The notes beneath the pieces are model-generated. The model was not told where the DNA came from and did not search any database. It was given only the letters and a program-made list of their open reading frames with translations. 64,000 nucleotides of DNA, from positions 868,001 through 932,000 of the forward strand of contig NZ_CP019688.1 in assembly GCF_002287505.1 (NCBI RefSeq). Reading direction: 5' to 3'. Below, piece after piece: positions 37,587 to 45,583 of the stretch (positions are counted from its first letter, which is position 1; every line of letters begins with the position of its first letter). Position numbers and translations under genes: made by a program. This DNA comes from Corynebacterium glaucum (lineage in GTDB: Bacteria > Actinomycetota > Actinomycetes > Mycobacteriales > Mycobacteriaceae).

Positions 37587-38078
37587 TTAGCGCCGCGGCA
37601 GCACGACCTCGGGGCACTTGCGCACGTAGCCGACCGCGCTGACGACGAGCGCCGCGAACACGCCGATGACTGTCTCCGCGGTGCGGGCGAGCAGCATCGG
37701 CCAGACGGGGGAGGCCTCGACCGTCTGCACCATCAGCAGGGCGGTCGGGGTGATGAAGCTGGCGGCGATGGTGTAGTTGCGGGTCACGTACATCTCGGTG
37801 AGGTACTGCAGAATCACAATCCACACGACGATCTGCCAGCCCTGCATTGGGTGGGACAGCAAAAAGCCGGCTACCGCGATGCCGGTGGGGGTGCCCAGGA
37901 CGCGCTCGATGGCGCGGTAGTACTGCATCTTGAACCGGGAGTTAACCAGCGGCGCGACGGCGGCGACCATGGCCCAGTAGGAGTGGGTGAGGGGGTCGGA
38001 AATCGTCACGGAGATCAACCCCAGGATGCCGGCACGCCGGGCAGGACCCATCTCAAACAGCGGGCTGAAGTGGTGCAA
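37587..38078 (-). CDS. FUSC family membrane protein, short form
   Basis: A 163-residue protein with about four to five membrane segments and FUSC features (DPLTHSYWAMVAAVAPL, RAIERVLGTPTGIAVAGFLL). Most actinobacterial FUSC proteins are about twice as long, so this may be a truncated gene or a half-size member. The start is TTG, with no strong ribosome site. It is divergent from the CPBP protease. Confidence 0.65.
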   Translation of the reverse strand: MHHFSPLFEMGPARRAGILGLISVTISDPLTHSYWAMVAAVAPLVNSRFKMQYYRAIERVLGTPTGIAVAGFLLSHPMQGWQIVVWIVILQYLTEMYVTRNYTIAASFITPTALLMVQTVEASPVWPMLLARTAETVIGVFAALVVSAVGYVRKCPEVVLPRR

Positions 38079-38234
38079 CAGGGAACCCCCATACGCGATC
38101 CGTGCTCGATTGTGGTTTTCCGCGGGCAGAGTCTAGCGCGGGCGCCGCGCCGGGGCTGATCGACCCGTGAACATATCAACAGACAGGCGTATGATGGCCC
38201 GGTTGTTGTAACCGCGAGAAGGAGTTTCGTCACA

Positions 38235-39074
38235 GTGTCACACGCGGGGGAGTACGCGTTCGCGTCAAGAAACCAACCCAACTACGCCTGGTGGAGGCCG
38301 CTCGCCGAAATCGTCGCGGTCGCCGTGCTCACTGTCGCGTTCGTCGCGGTGATTGATGTTTCCCTTGAAGCTGCGGGGGTGGATACGACGAGCGGCGCGG
38401 CGGACAAGTACTTCGGGTACGGCTCCGTGGTGGTGGAGATCCTGGCGGTGCTCGTCGCAGTCCGGTTCATCGGGCGCAGGCCGGTTGCGTCGGTGTTCAC
38501 AGCGCGAACAGGAACGAAACCTTGGGTGCCGTTCGCCGCGTACGCGTTGGCGTTTGTGGTCATCGCCGCCGTCATGGGCGTGGTCGGCGTGGTCGGCTAC
38601 GGCGCGTCCTGGGACCAAATCATCGGAGATATTCGGAGCGATCTTCCGTTAGAGCTCATCGCTATTCTGCTCGCGGCGCTCGCGGAGGAGATGGCGTTTC
38701 GTGGCGTGTTCTTCCAGGCGTTCACGGCGTGGACCAAGCACCCGGCTGTGGGCGCGGCGCTCGCCGCAATCCCGTTCGTGGCGATGCACCCGCAGGCGTA
38801 CGGCTCACCGGTTCCCTTCGCCCATTATTTCCTTGACGCGCTGCTCTACGCGCTTTTGGTGTGGGCGTTCAACAGCCTCTGGGTCGCGGTTGCGGTGCAC
38901 GCGGCGTGGAACACCTTCGGCTCGGTCCAAGCCCTGGGAATCCCGAATTCGGCTGCGAGCGTCGTGGCGGCATTCGCGGCTGCTGCGGCGGCTTCCGCCG
39001 TGGTGATTGCAGTGCTACCCCGCGCCGCGTCGGGTCACACGCGGGCACCTGCTCAGCGTGGCGCCGACCGCTAG
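38235..39074 (+). CDS. CPBP family intramembrane metalloprotease
   Basis: A 279-residue protein with about eight membrane segments. The protease signature is AALAEEMAFRGVFF, FVAMHPQAYG and VAVHAAWNTFGSV. The start is GTG, with GAAGGAG about 13 bases upstream. The substrate is unknown. It ends 11 bp before the broken chrA and is otherwise unrelated to the CPBP protein at 12.5 kb. Confidence 0.82.
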   Translation: MSHAGEYAFASRNQPNYAWWRPLAEIVAVAVLTVAFVAVIDVSLEAAGVDTTSGAADKYFGYGSVVVEILAVLVAVRFIGRRPVASVFTARTGTKPWVPFAAYALAFVVIAAVMGVVGVVGYGASWDQIIGDIRSDLPLELIAILLAALAEEMAFRGVFFQAFTAWTKHPAVGAALAAIPFVAMHPQAYGSPVPFAHYFLDALLYALLVWAFNSLWVAVAVHAAWNTFGSVQALGIPNSAASVVAAFAAAAAASAVVIAVLPRAASGHTRAPAQRGADR

Positions 39075-39085
39075 CCTCACATCTT

Positions 39086-39870
39086 GTGCTTGAGGTATTA
39101 CACGTATTCACCCGCCTTGGCCTAACGTCGTTTGGCGGACCGACGGCGCATTTGGGGTACTTCCGTGAGGGATTCGTCGAGAGGCGAAAGTGGCTCTCAG
39201 ACGACGAATACGCGCACCTCGTCGCGTTATGCCAGTTCATGCCGGGCCCCGCATCGAGCCAGGTCGGCATGGCAATCGGCCTGAAGCGTGCGGGATACGG
39301 TGGCACGCTCGCGGCGTTTGTGGGTTTCACGCTGCCGAGCGTGGTCCTCATGGTCGCGTTCGCGCTCGGGGTGGCGCGCCTCGGCGACATCTCGGACGCC
39401 GGCTGGCTCGCGGGGTTCAAGGCGACGGCGGTCGCAGTCGTCGCGCTCGCCGCCTTCCTTATCGTGCTACTCGTGCCGCACCCCGCGGCCCAGGTCGGTA
39501 TGATCGTTGCGGGCATGCTCGTGGCCACCTTCGCACTTTCGCCTATCGACGCCCCTTCGGCCCCCAGCCGCACCGTCGACGTGGGCGCGCTCGCTGTGTT
39601 CGCGGCCCTGCTGGCACTGCTGCCGCTGGTAGGACGCATGGGCACGAGCTGGGGCATCTTCGACAGGTTCTACCGCTCCGGCGCCCTGGTGTTCGGCGGT
39701 GGGCACGTGGTGCTGCCGCTGCTAGAGCAGGCCACGGTGCCGCCCAGGCGATGCCGGGCCCGCTGTTTACTTTCGCCTCCTTCCTGGGCGCCTCTGCGCA
39801 GGGCGTGCACTGGTTGTGGGGTGCGGCCCTGGCCACGGTGGCGATCTTCCTGCCGGCGGCGCTGCTGGTG
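39086..39870 (+). pseudogene. Frameshifted and truncated chrA
   Basis: The first 220 residues or so are a good ChrA (LGLTSFGGPTAHLGYFREGFVERR, LCQFMPGPASSQVGMAIGLK). Compared with the intact copy at 47.8 kb it lacks about 20 residues after the third segment. It also carries a 46-bp deletion near 39750 that shifts the frame, and homology stops at 39870 after LPAALLV. From there the sequence is the conserved right end of a cassette. Chromate export by this copy is very unlikely. Confidence 0.88.
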
Positions 39871-39882
39871 CGTCGACACGCC

Positions 39883-39906
39883 GTCGAGTTCAAATTCAAC
39901 GTATAG
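39883..39906 (+). repeat. ychF-end repeat, copy 5
   Basis: Core TTCAAATTCAACGTATAG is preceded by CGTCGACACGCC, as in copy 3. It directly abuts the broken chrA. Confidence 0.8.
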
Positions 39907-39992
39907 CGAGGCAACGGTTGTGGAGGGTAAGCTCGCGGAGACACAACTGGGTGGGCATTTGCCCGATGTGGTGATTACGGAGAGATGATCGA

Positions 39993-40961
39993 TTGGCTGA
40001 GCATCACACGGCCATCGTCGTCGGTGGTGGCCAGTCCGGCCTAGCCACGGCATACTACCTGCGACGCTACGAAGTGGACTTCTTGATCTTGGACAACCAA
40101 GAGGAACCCGGCGGAGCGTGGTTGCACACGTGGCCTTCACTGACGCTTTTCTCCGCCGCGGAGTTTTCCAATCTGCCCGGCTGGCCGATGCCGCAGTACC
40201 CGGGGTACCCGCCGGCAAGCCATGTCATCGACTACCTCGAACGCTACGAACAACGGTACGACCTCCCGGTTAGGCGCCCAGTGCACGTTCGCAGCGTGTC
40301 CCATGAGGGAGGGGTGTTCCACTTAGATTCGACCGTTGGTCAATTCACAGCGGAGCACGTTGTCGCGGCCACAGGCACGTGGTCCGCGCCCTTCGTGCCC
40401 CACTATCCCGGTACCTTCCGCGGACACCAGTCGCATTCGGCGACCTACCCGGGCCCCGAACCATTCCGCGGCGCGAAGGTCGCGGTGGTCGGTGGGGCGA
40501 ACTCGGGTGCCCAGATCGCCGCTGACCTCATCGAGACGTCGGAGGTCACATGGTTCACACGTGAGCGGCCGCGCTGGATGCCTGATGATGTCGATGGCCG
40601 CGATCTCTTTCTCCGCAGCCGCCGGCGAATTCTCGGTGGCGATTCCGGCCCGAACCTCGGGGACATTGTCGCGCTTCCTCATCTACGTGAGCTCCGCAAC
40701 TCCGGTCAGCTCACCGCTACGCCCATCTTCGATAGCTTGAGCGAGCTCGACCATGACCACCTAATCTGGTGCACTGGTTTCCGTCCGGCCCTCGGCCCAT
40801 TCCGCCATCTCATGCGCGGCCGCGAAACCACGGTGAAGAATCTGCATCTAGTCGGTTACGGCAACTGGACCGGCGACGGCTCGGCAACGCTGATGGGTGT
40901 GGGGCCCTTTGCCAAACACACTGCCCAGGTAATCGCGGGCCGTGTCGATGAAGCTCGGTAG
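39993..40961 (+). CDS. FAD-dependent monooxygenase-like oxidoreductase (ArsO-like)
   Basis: A 322-residue flavoprotein with two dinucleotide sites (VVGGGQSGLATAYYL and VVGGANSGAQIAADL) and the intervening EEPGGAWLHTWPSL segment. The size and layout fit the small flavin monooxygenases often found in arsenic islands (ArsO-like). No arsenic gene is nearby; the next genes are of Cd/Pb type. The start is TTG after GGAGAG. The actual substrate is unknown. Confidence 0.75.
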   Translation: MAEHHTAIVVGGGQSGLATAYYLRRYEVDFLILDNQEEPGGAWLHTWPSLTLFSAAEFSNLPGWPMPQYPGYPPASHVIDYLERYEQRYDLPVRRPVHVRSVSHEGGVFHLDSTVGQFTAEHVVAATGTWSAPFVPHYPGTFRGHQSHSATYPGPEPFRGAKVAVVGGANSGAQIAADLIETSEVTWFTRERPRWMPDDVDGRDLFLRSRRRILGGDSGPNLGDIVALPHLRELRNSGQLTATPIFDSLSELDHDHLIWCTGFRPALGPFRHLMRGRETTVKNLHLVGYGNWTGDGSATLMGVGPFAKHTAQVIAGRVDEAR

Positions 40962-41155
40962 CAAAAGTTTTGAGATGACGCTTGGTCCCTGAGCAGCTCG
41001 ATCCTTCCAGGATCCGCGTTGGAGAGCCAGCGCGCTCGGTCCACGAATTCGAGTAGCGCTCCGGCCAGGCGACGAAGGGCCAAGCGGTCGAGTACGATCC
41101 CGATTCCGCGGAGGCGGACCGTGACTCGACTGACGTGTCTGGGCGAAGGTGTGTC

Positions 41156-43048
41156 TCAGCGCTTCGCTTGCGCAGCCCGCAGGCCGTTCAAAATCACGAT
41201 GACTTCGGCGACCTCGTGAACCAACACGACGGCAGCCAGGCCCAGCACGCCGCTGATTGCCAGCGGCATCAACACGATGATGATGGCCAGAGACAGCACG
41301 ATGTTTTGGTTAATGATCCTGCTGCCTCGGCGGGCGTGTTGCAGTGCCTGCGGGATCAGCCGGAGGTCGTGGCCGGTGAAGGCGACGTCAGCGGACTCGA
41401 TCGCGGCGTCAGAGCCGGTCGCTCCCATCGCGATGCCCACCGTTGCGCCCGCCAGTGCCGGAGCGTCGTTGATGCCGTCGCCGATCATCGCCGTCGGCGT
41501 CTTGGAGGAAAGTTCTGCGACGATGCTTGCCTTGTCCTCTGGGCGCAGCTCGGCGCGCACGTCGTCGATTCCGGCGATTGCAGCCAGCGCCCGGGCGGTG
41601 CGAGTGTTGTCACCGGTTAGCATGCTCACTTCCACGCCGTTGGCGTGCAGGGTCTGTACGGCTTCGGGTACCTCGGGCCGCAGCTCGTCGCGGACCCCAA
41701 TCGCCCCGGCGAGGGCGCCATCGACGGTGACCAGGACGCAGGTCTGGCCCTCGGACTCCATGCGCTCGACGTCTGCTTTCAACGGCCCGGCGTTGATCCA
41801 CCGGGGGCTGCCCACCAGCACCCGTCGACCTTCGACGGTGCCGCTGATGCCGTGTCCGGCTTCCTCGCTGATGTCCAGGGCGGCGGGCGCTTCGGGCCCC
41901 GCTGCCGCGATCGCCGCGGCGAGGGGGTGCGTCGATTGCTGCTCAACTGCCGCCGCGAAGGCAAGCACCTGCGCCTGATCGAATCCCCCTGCCGGGACCA
42001 CGCCGGTAACCTCGGGCTGGTTGCGGGTCAGGGTTCCGGTCTTGTCCACCGCCAAGTGACGGATGCCGCCGAGCCGCTCGAACGCCGCGCCGGACTTGAT
42101 GACCACGCCAAACTGGCTGGCCGCGCCGATCGCGGCCACGACCGTCAGCGGCACGGAGATTGCCAGCGCGCACGGCGACGCTGCGACCAGAACCACCAAC
42201 GCACGCGTGATCCACGTCTCGGGGTCGCCCAGCAGCGAGCCGATCACGCCGACCAGCACCGCCAGGATCATCACTCCGGGCACTAGGGGTTGGGCAATCC
42301 GGTCGGCGATCCGGGCGCGGTCGCCCTTTTCCGCTTGCGCCTGCTCGACCAGGTCCACGAGTGTGGTCAGTGAGTTGTCCGTTCCAGCTGCGGTCGTTTC
42401 GACCTCCAGCACACCGGCGGAGTTGATCGCTCCCGCGGGCACCTCGTCGCCGGGCGCGACCTCCTCCGGAATGGATTCTCCGGTGATCGCTGAGGTGTCA
42501 AGGCTGGAGCGCCCAGACCGAATGATGCCGTCCGTGGCGATCCGCTCCCCGGGGCGCACGAGCATCAGCTCGCCAGCCACGAGGTCCTTCGCTGCGACCT
42601 CGACCGCTGTGCCGTCGCGCAGCACCGTCGCGGTCTGCGGTACCAACTTCAACAGTGCCCGCAGTCCGCCCTGGGCCCGGTCCATCGCCTTGTCTTCCAG
42701 TGCCTCGGCGATCGAGTACAGGAACGCTAGCGCCGCGGCCTCTCCGACGTAACCGAGGATCACCGCGCCGACCGCGCTGATCGTCATCAGCAAGCCAATG
42801 CCGAGCTTGCGCTTCGTGACAAGGTTCCGTATTGCGCCGGGCGCGAAGGTATACGCCCCTAGCAGCAGGCCGACCCAGAACAGTACTGTTGCGGGTGTCT
42901 CCAGCCCGGTCCAGTCCAGCGCCAGGCCTATGCAGAGGGCTACGCCGGAGAAGATTGGCAGTAGCAACTCGGGGTCCTTCCACCATGGCCGATCGAGCTC
43001 TTCGATCTCCTTGGCGGGTTCGTGTTCGCACCCACACGCCGAGCTCAT
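41156..43048 (-). CDS. Heavy-metal P-type ATPase, SPC type
   Basis: A 630-residue P1B ATPase. The N-terminus has a short Cys/His cluster (SSACGCEHE) instead of an HMA domain. The membrane metal motif is SPCAL, the phosphorylation site DKTGTLT, with TGES, MLTGDNT and GDGINDAPAL also present. The C-terminal helix has HEVAEVIVILNGLR. SPC sites occur in Co/Zn/Cd exporters, and the overlapping cmtR gene (ATGA) favours Cd or Pb export. ATG 43048 has GGGAG upstream. Confidence 0.9.
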   Translation of the reverse strand: MSSACGCEHEPAKEIEELDRPWWKDPELLLPIFSGVALCIGLALDWTGLETPATVLFWVGLLLGAYTFAPGAIRNLVTKRKLGIGLLMTISAVGAVILGYVGEAAALAFLYSIAEALEDKAMDRAQGGLRALLKLVPQTATVLRDGTAVEVAAKDLVAGELMLVRPGERIATDGIIRSGRSSLDTSAITGESIPEEVAPGDEVPAGAINSAGVLEVETTAAGTDNSLTTLVDLVEQAQAEKGDRARIADRIAQPLVPGVMILAVLVGVIGSLLGDPETWITRALVVLVAASPCALAISVPLTVVAAIGAASQFGVVIKSGAAFERLGGIRHLAVDKTGTLTRNQPEVTGVVPAGGFDQAQVLAFAAAVEQQSTHPLAAAIAAAGPEAPAALDISEEAGHGISGTVEGRRVLVGSPRWINAGPLKADVERMESEGQTCVLVTVDGALAGAIGVRDELRPEVPEAVQTLHANGVEVSMLTGDNTRTARALAAIAGIDDVRAELRPEDKASIVAELSSKTPTAMIGDGINDAPALAGATVGIAMGATGSDAAIESADVAFTGHDLRLIPQALQHARRGSRIINQNIVLSLAIIIVLMPLAISGVLGLAAVVLVHEVAEVIVILNGLRAAQAKR

Positions 43049-43404
43049 GCGTCCGCTCCCTTCTCGCCGCAGCCGGGCACGGAGCACTCAGGGTCGATGC
43101 AGGGGGCGTTTTCGTCGACAGCCAACGTCGCGTTCACCAGCGCGTCGAGCGCTGCCGCGAGGTGCGGATCGGCGATTTCGTAGCGGGTCTTGCGGCCCTC
43201 TGGCTCGGCGACGACGATGCCGCAGTCGCGCAGGCAGGTCAGGTGGTTCGAGACGTTCGAGCGGGTTAGGTCCAGGTCGCGCGAAAGCACGGCCGGGTAG
43301 CTCGGGCCATCAAGTAGGGTCATCAGGATTCTGGAACGCGTCGGATCCGCCATGGCCCGGCCGAGCCGGTTCATGACGTCGAGGCGTGAAGCAATAGTCA
43401 GCAT
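43045..43404 (-). CDS. cmtR: ArsR/SmtB-family Cd(II)/Pb(II) repressor CmtR
   Basis: A 119-residue winged-helix repressor. Cysteines at 57 and 61 (LTCLRDCGIVV) and 102 (NAPCIDPEC) match the three ligands of Mycobacterium tuberculosis CmtR exactly in number and position. Metal binding releases it from DNA. It is the first gene of an operon with the metal ATPase, overlapping it by 4 bp. Confidence 0.9.
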   Translation of the reverse strand: MLTIASRLDVMNRLGRAMADPTRSRILMTLLDGPSYPAVLSRDLDLTRSNVSNHLTCLRDCGIVVAEPEGRKTRYEIADPHLAAALDALVNATLAVDENAPCIDPECSVPGCGEKGADA

Positions 43405-43408
43405 GTGC

Positions 43409-43435
43409 TGAACTATACAGTAGTCACTGAACTAT
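43409..43435. promoter_or_regulatory. Candidate CmtR operator
   Basis: TGAACTAT occurs at 43409-43416 and 43428-43435, 19 bp apart, immediately before the cmtR start. The AT-rich stretch is the only likely promoter for the repressor-ATPase operon. Confidence 0.45.
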
Positions 43436-43486
43436 TCAAGATTGGCTGAACTGCCATGAACGCGAAGAGCCTGTGACCTGCAGGAA

Positions 43487-43603
43487 CTAGCCGATGGGGT
43501 AGCCGGTGACTGGGCCTTCGCGGTTCGGCTGGCACCCCAAGGCGGGGGCGACGCGGGTGGCGAAGTTCTCCAGAATCTTCACGTTGGCGTCCACGCCCAT
43601 CCC
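43487..43603 (-). pseudogene. 3' fragment of a luciferase-like monooxygenase gene
   Basis: The minus strand encodes 38 residues ending in a stop: GVDANVKILENFATRVAPALG then QPNREGPVTGYPIG. This matches the usual C-terminus of the LLM-class flavin oxidoreductases whose N-terminus is at 26602-26850. It is recognised from memory of the family and not from alignment. No further coding sequence is left upstream. Confidence 0.55.
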
Positions 43604-43715
43604 GCAAAACCTATGCGTGTTTCCGTGCGCCCCATATGTTCTCTGTGTAATGACGCAAATTACTGTTTTTTGATTGTTGCAGGCTAACGAGAAAGTAACT
43701 TTGCAACGACATACC

Positions 43716-43739
43716 GTGGAGTTCAAATTTAACGTGTAG
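43716..43739 (+). repeat. ychF-end repeat, copy 6
   Basis: Core TTCAAATTTAACGTGTAG. The 16 bases before it are identical to those before copy 2, and the similarity reaches further back (TAACGAGA, GTAACTTTGC). Confidence 0.8.
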
Positions 43740-43778
43740 CGTTATTGACGCTTCGCGTTATGGGGGTAGGGTGAAGCA

Positions 43779-44058
43779 TGATCCAGTCGTTCGCTGATAA
43801 GGACACTGAACGTCTTTGGAACCGAGAACGGGTGCGTTCAATCGATTCGCGCATTCCTCGGTGGCATTGCGGAAGCTACGCCAGCTTGGGTACGTGCAGA
43901 GCCTCGACGAGCTGCGAATTCCCCCGGGGAACCGTCTCGAGGCCCTGAAAGGCGATCGGCGGGGTCAGTACAGTATTCGAATCAACGACCAGTGGCGGAA
44001 CTGCTTCCGATGGACTGCAGCTGGGCCAGAGGAGGTTGAGACCGTTGACTACCACTGA
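43779..44058 (+). pseudogene. higB toxin gene with frameshift
   Basis: ATG 43779 opens MIQSFADKDTERLWNRERVRSIDSRI, a normal HigB start. Near 43857-43862 one base appears missing, and the family sequence continues in another frame (VALRKLRQLGYV, LEALKGDRRGQYSIRINDQWRNCFRW) to the stop at 44058. The toxin RNase is therefore probably not made. A sequencing error or programmed frameshift is possible. The downstream antitoxin is intact. Confidence 0.8.
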
Positions 44059-44371
44059 CAAGCTGCCCCCAGTGCACCCGGGGGAAATCCTGATGGCGGA
44101 TTTCCTCAAGGAGATGGGCATTACCCAGCACAAGCTCGCGGTCTCCATTGGTGTTCCCCCTCGTCGGATTAACGAGATTGTTCATGGAAAGCGTGCGATC
44201 ACCGCTGATACGGCGCTTCGTTTGGCGAAGTTTTTCGGGATGAGCCCGCAGTTCTGGCTTGGGTTGCAGGCCCAGTACGACCTGGACGTGGCAGAGGACA
44301 AGATCCTCACCGAGATCGAGAATATTCGGCCGCTCCAAAGTGTTTCGCGTAGCGGTGGAGTTCAAATCTAA
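44045..44371 (+). CDS. higA: HigA-family antitoxin
   Basis: A 108-residue HTH (XRE) antitoxin: VHPGEILMADFLKEMGITQHKLAVSIGVPPRRINEIVHGKRAITADTALRLAKFFG is diagnostic. The start is TTG 44045 (TTG 44036 is possible), overlapping the end of the toxin frame. The last residues (about SRSGGVQI) and the stop codon lie inside the ychF-end repeat, so the block junction trims or replaces the native C-terminus. Confidence 0.9.
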   Translation: MTTTDKLPPVHPGEILMADFLKEMGITQHKLAVSIGVPPRRINEIVHGKRAITADTALRLAKFFGMSPQFWLGLQAQYDLDVAEDKILTEIENIRPLQSVSRSGGVQI

Positions 44372-44378
44372 CGTGTAG
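44355..44378 (+). repeat. ychF-end repeat, copy 7
   Basis: Core TTCAAATCTAACGTGTAG. It provides the higA stop codon, and its last base abuts the stop codon of the VOC gene on the other strand. Confidence 0.8.
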
Positions 44379-44729
44379 CTAGGCTTCGGGGCTGCCCACG
44401 CAGAACTCGTTGCCTTCAGGATCCTGCATAACCGTCCATACGAGTCCCGGTGCCTTGTGAGTGCCGAGTTCCGTCGCACCCAGCCCCTTCAGGCGCTGAA
44501 CGATCGCTTCGCGGTCGGCTCCACCGCCGTCGATATGCATGCGGTTTTTCCCTGGCGTGGGGTCCTCGACGCGCTGGAAGCCCAGCGCCGGAGTGGAGTC
44601 GACCATGACGAAGTCCCCGTAGTCGGCAGCGATCTCGCAGCCAGTTGCGGCGGACCAGAACTCAGCGAGCTTAGAGGGATCGTGGCAGTCGAAGGTGATC
44701 TGGCGGATGGCGAAGTCGGTATTGTTCAT
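44379..44729 (-). CDS. VOC family protein
   Basis: A 116-residue glyoxalase/bleomycin-resistance-fold protein with IRQITFDCHDPSKLAEFWSAATG, the metal-site region RMHIDGGGADREAIVQRL and the closing VMQDPEGNEFCVGSPE. It resembles the actinobacterial 'glyoxalase-like' single-domain group of unknown substrate. ATG 44729 is chosen by family length; ATG 44738 is also in frame. Its stop touches the repeat, as does the remnant at 36210. Confidence 0.88.
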   Translation of the reverse strand: MNNTDFAIRQITFDCHDPSKLAEFWSAATGCEIAADYGDFVMVDSTPALGFQRVEDPTPGKNRMHIDGGGADREAIVQRLKGLGATELGTHKAPGLVWTVMQDPEGNEFCVGSPEA

Positions 44730-44838
44730 AGCCCCCATTCTGGGCGCGTGGCGCCGCACCTGCAATAGTCCGGCATTTGCGGCTACCGCGTTTTGGCCAT
44801 CCAGACGTTCCAATCTGCCTCGAAGGTAGGCGGGATTA

Positions 44839-45123
44839 TCAGCCGTAGATTTTGTCGTGTCGCCCTATCGAGAAGACCTCGATGGTTACAGTCTTGTCCT
44901 GGATCAGCGCCAGGATGCGGTAGGACCCAACACGGTATCGCCATTCGCCTGAACGATTCGCCGAGAGTCCTTTTCCAAATGCTCGCGGATCTGTACACCC
45001 ATCCAGGTTGTTTTTGATCCAAGTGGCGAGGATACTCGCATCGAAACGATCCATCTTCTGCAGCTGCTTGCGCGCGTTACTGGTCAGTTCGACGCGATAG
45101 GTTCTCTGGTTACCTGAGTTCAC
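44839..45123 (-). CDS. RelE/ParE-superfamily toxin
   Basis: A 94-residue toxin with the RelE fold pattern (YRVELTSNARKQLQKMD, LSANRSGEWRYRVGSYRILALIQDKTVTIEVFSIGRHDKIY). RelE enzymes cut mRNA at the ribosome. It overlaps the upstream antitoxin gene by 14 bp, so the two are translated together. Confidence 0.88.
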   Translation of the reverse strand: MNSGNQRTYRVELTSNARKQLQKMDRFDASILATWIKNNLDGCTDPRAFGKGLSANRSGEWRYRVGSYRILALIQDKTVTIEVFSIGRHDKIYG

Positions 45124-45322
45124 TCAGAACCTCGTCGATACTGAACCGCTCGCCTGAGTCATCCGCGATCGCTTGCCGCAGCGCCTGCAGGTCATGGGTA
45201 TCCTCAATCTTTTCGAGGATCGCGGATCGAGCGAAGGCGGAAATCGTCACCCCCTCGAAACTTGCGAATCTGCGTACAAGTTCCGCATCCTCGTCCGGCA
45301 TTCGAATGGTCATTGTGGCCAT
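45110..45322 (-). CDS. RelB-type RHH antitoxin
   Basis: A 70-residue protein with an N-terminal ribbon-helix-helix (MTIRMPDEDAELVRRFASFEGVTISAFARSAIL) and an acidic C-terminal toxin-binding tail (DSGERFSIDEVLSELR). It is first in the operon and overlaps the RelE-type toxin. A perfect dyad lies just upstream. Confidence 0.87.
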   Translation of the reverse strand: MATMTIRMPDEDAELVRRFASFEGVTISAFARSAILEKIEDTHDLQALRQAIADDSGERFSIDEVLSELR

Positions 45323-45342
45323 GATTCCTCCCTACCCGTTCT

Positions 45343-45357
45343 GAATACAACGTATTC
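45343..45357. promoter_or_regulatory. Operator of the RelBE pair
   Basis: GAATAC-AAC-GTATTC is a perfect inverted repeat about 20 bp before the antitoxin start. RHH antitoxins bind such dyads and repress their own operon. The next 225 bp to 45583 hold only a short open stretch with no recognised family. Confidence 0.6.
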
Positions 45358-45583
45358 TGCCGGAGGTGTCTAGTGCAAGCGCATCGGCGCGAAGTGGAGT
45401 CCAACAAGCTTTCAGCGCTCACCGGGCCCGCCCCCACGACCCACTTGTCGCTGCTCGAGCCGATCGGGCAGTCATGCTTGTCGACGGCGTCGTGCGCGAC
45501 AATCTGCCTCTAGACACCTACTCGGGGGACGACGACGGAGCACGGCTAAACCAGGTCAGCGAGTTGATGCACGCCCACGGGAT

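Noticed and set aside
39086-39906. Treating the frameshifted chrA as two functional short-chain ChrA genes
   Set aside because: The deletion falls inside a conserved motif region and the second part lacks a start and its C-terminus.
39907-39988. Short open stretch before the flavoprotein gene
   Set aside because: Only 27 codons with no start of its own; it may be a remnant but cannot be assigned.
23720-44378. Possible transposon or insertion sequence bounded by inverted repeats
   Set aside because: No transposase or integrase motif and no terminal inverted repeats were found. The repeated motif is always in direct orientation.
23693-44378. Interpretation as a classical integron
   Set aside because: The repeat lacks the folded attC structure and no IntI is present. 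It equals the end of a protein-coding gene, which points to ordinary attB use.
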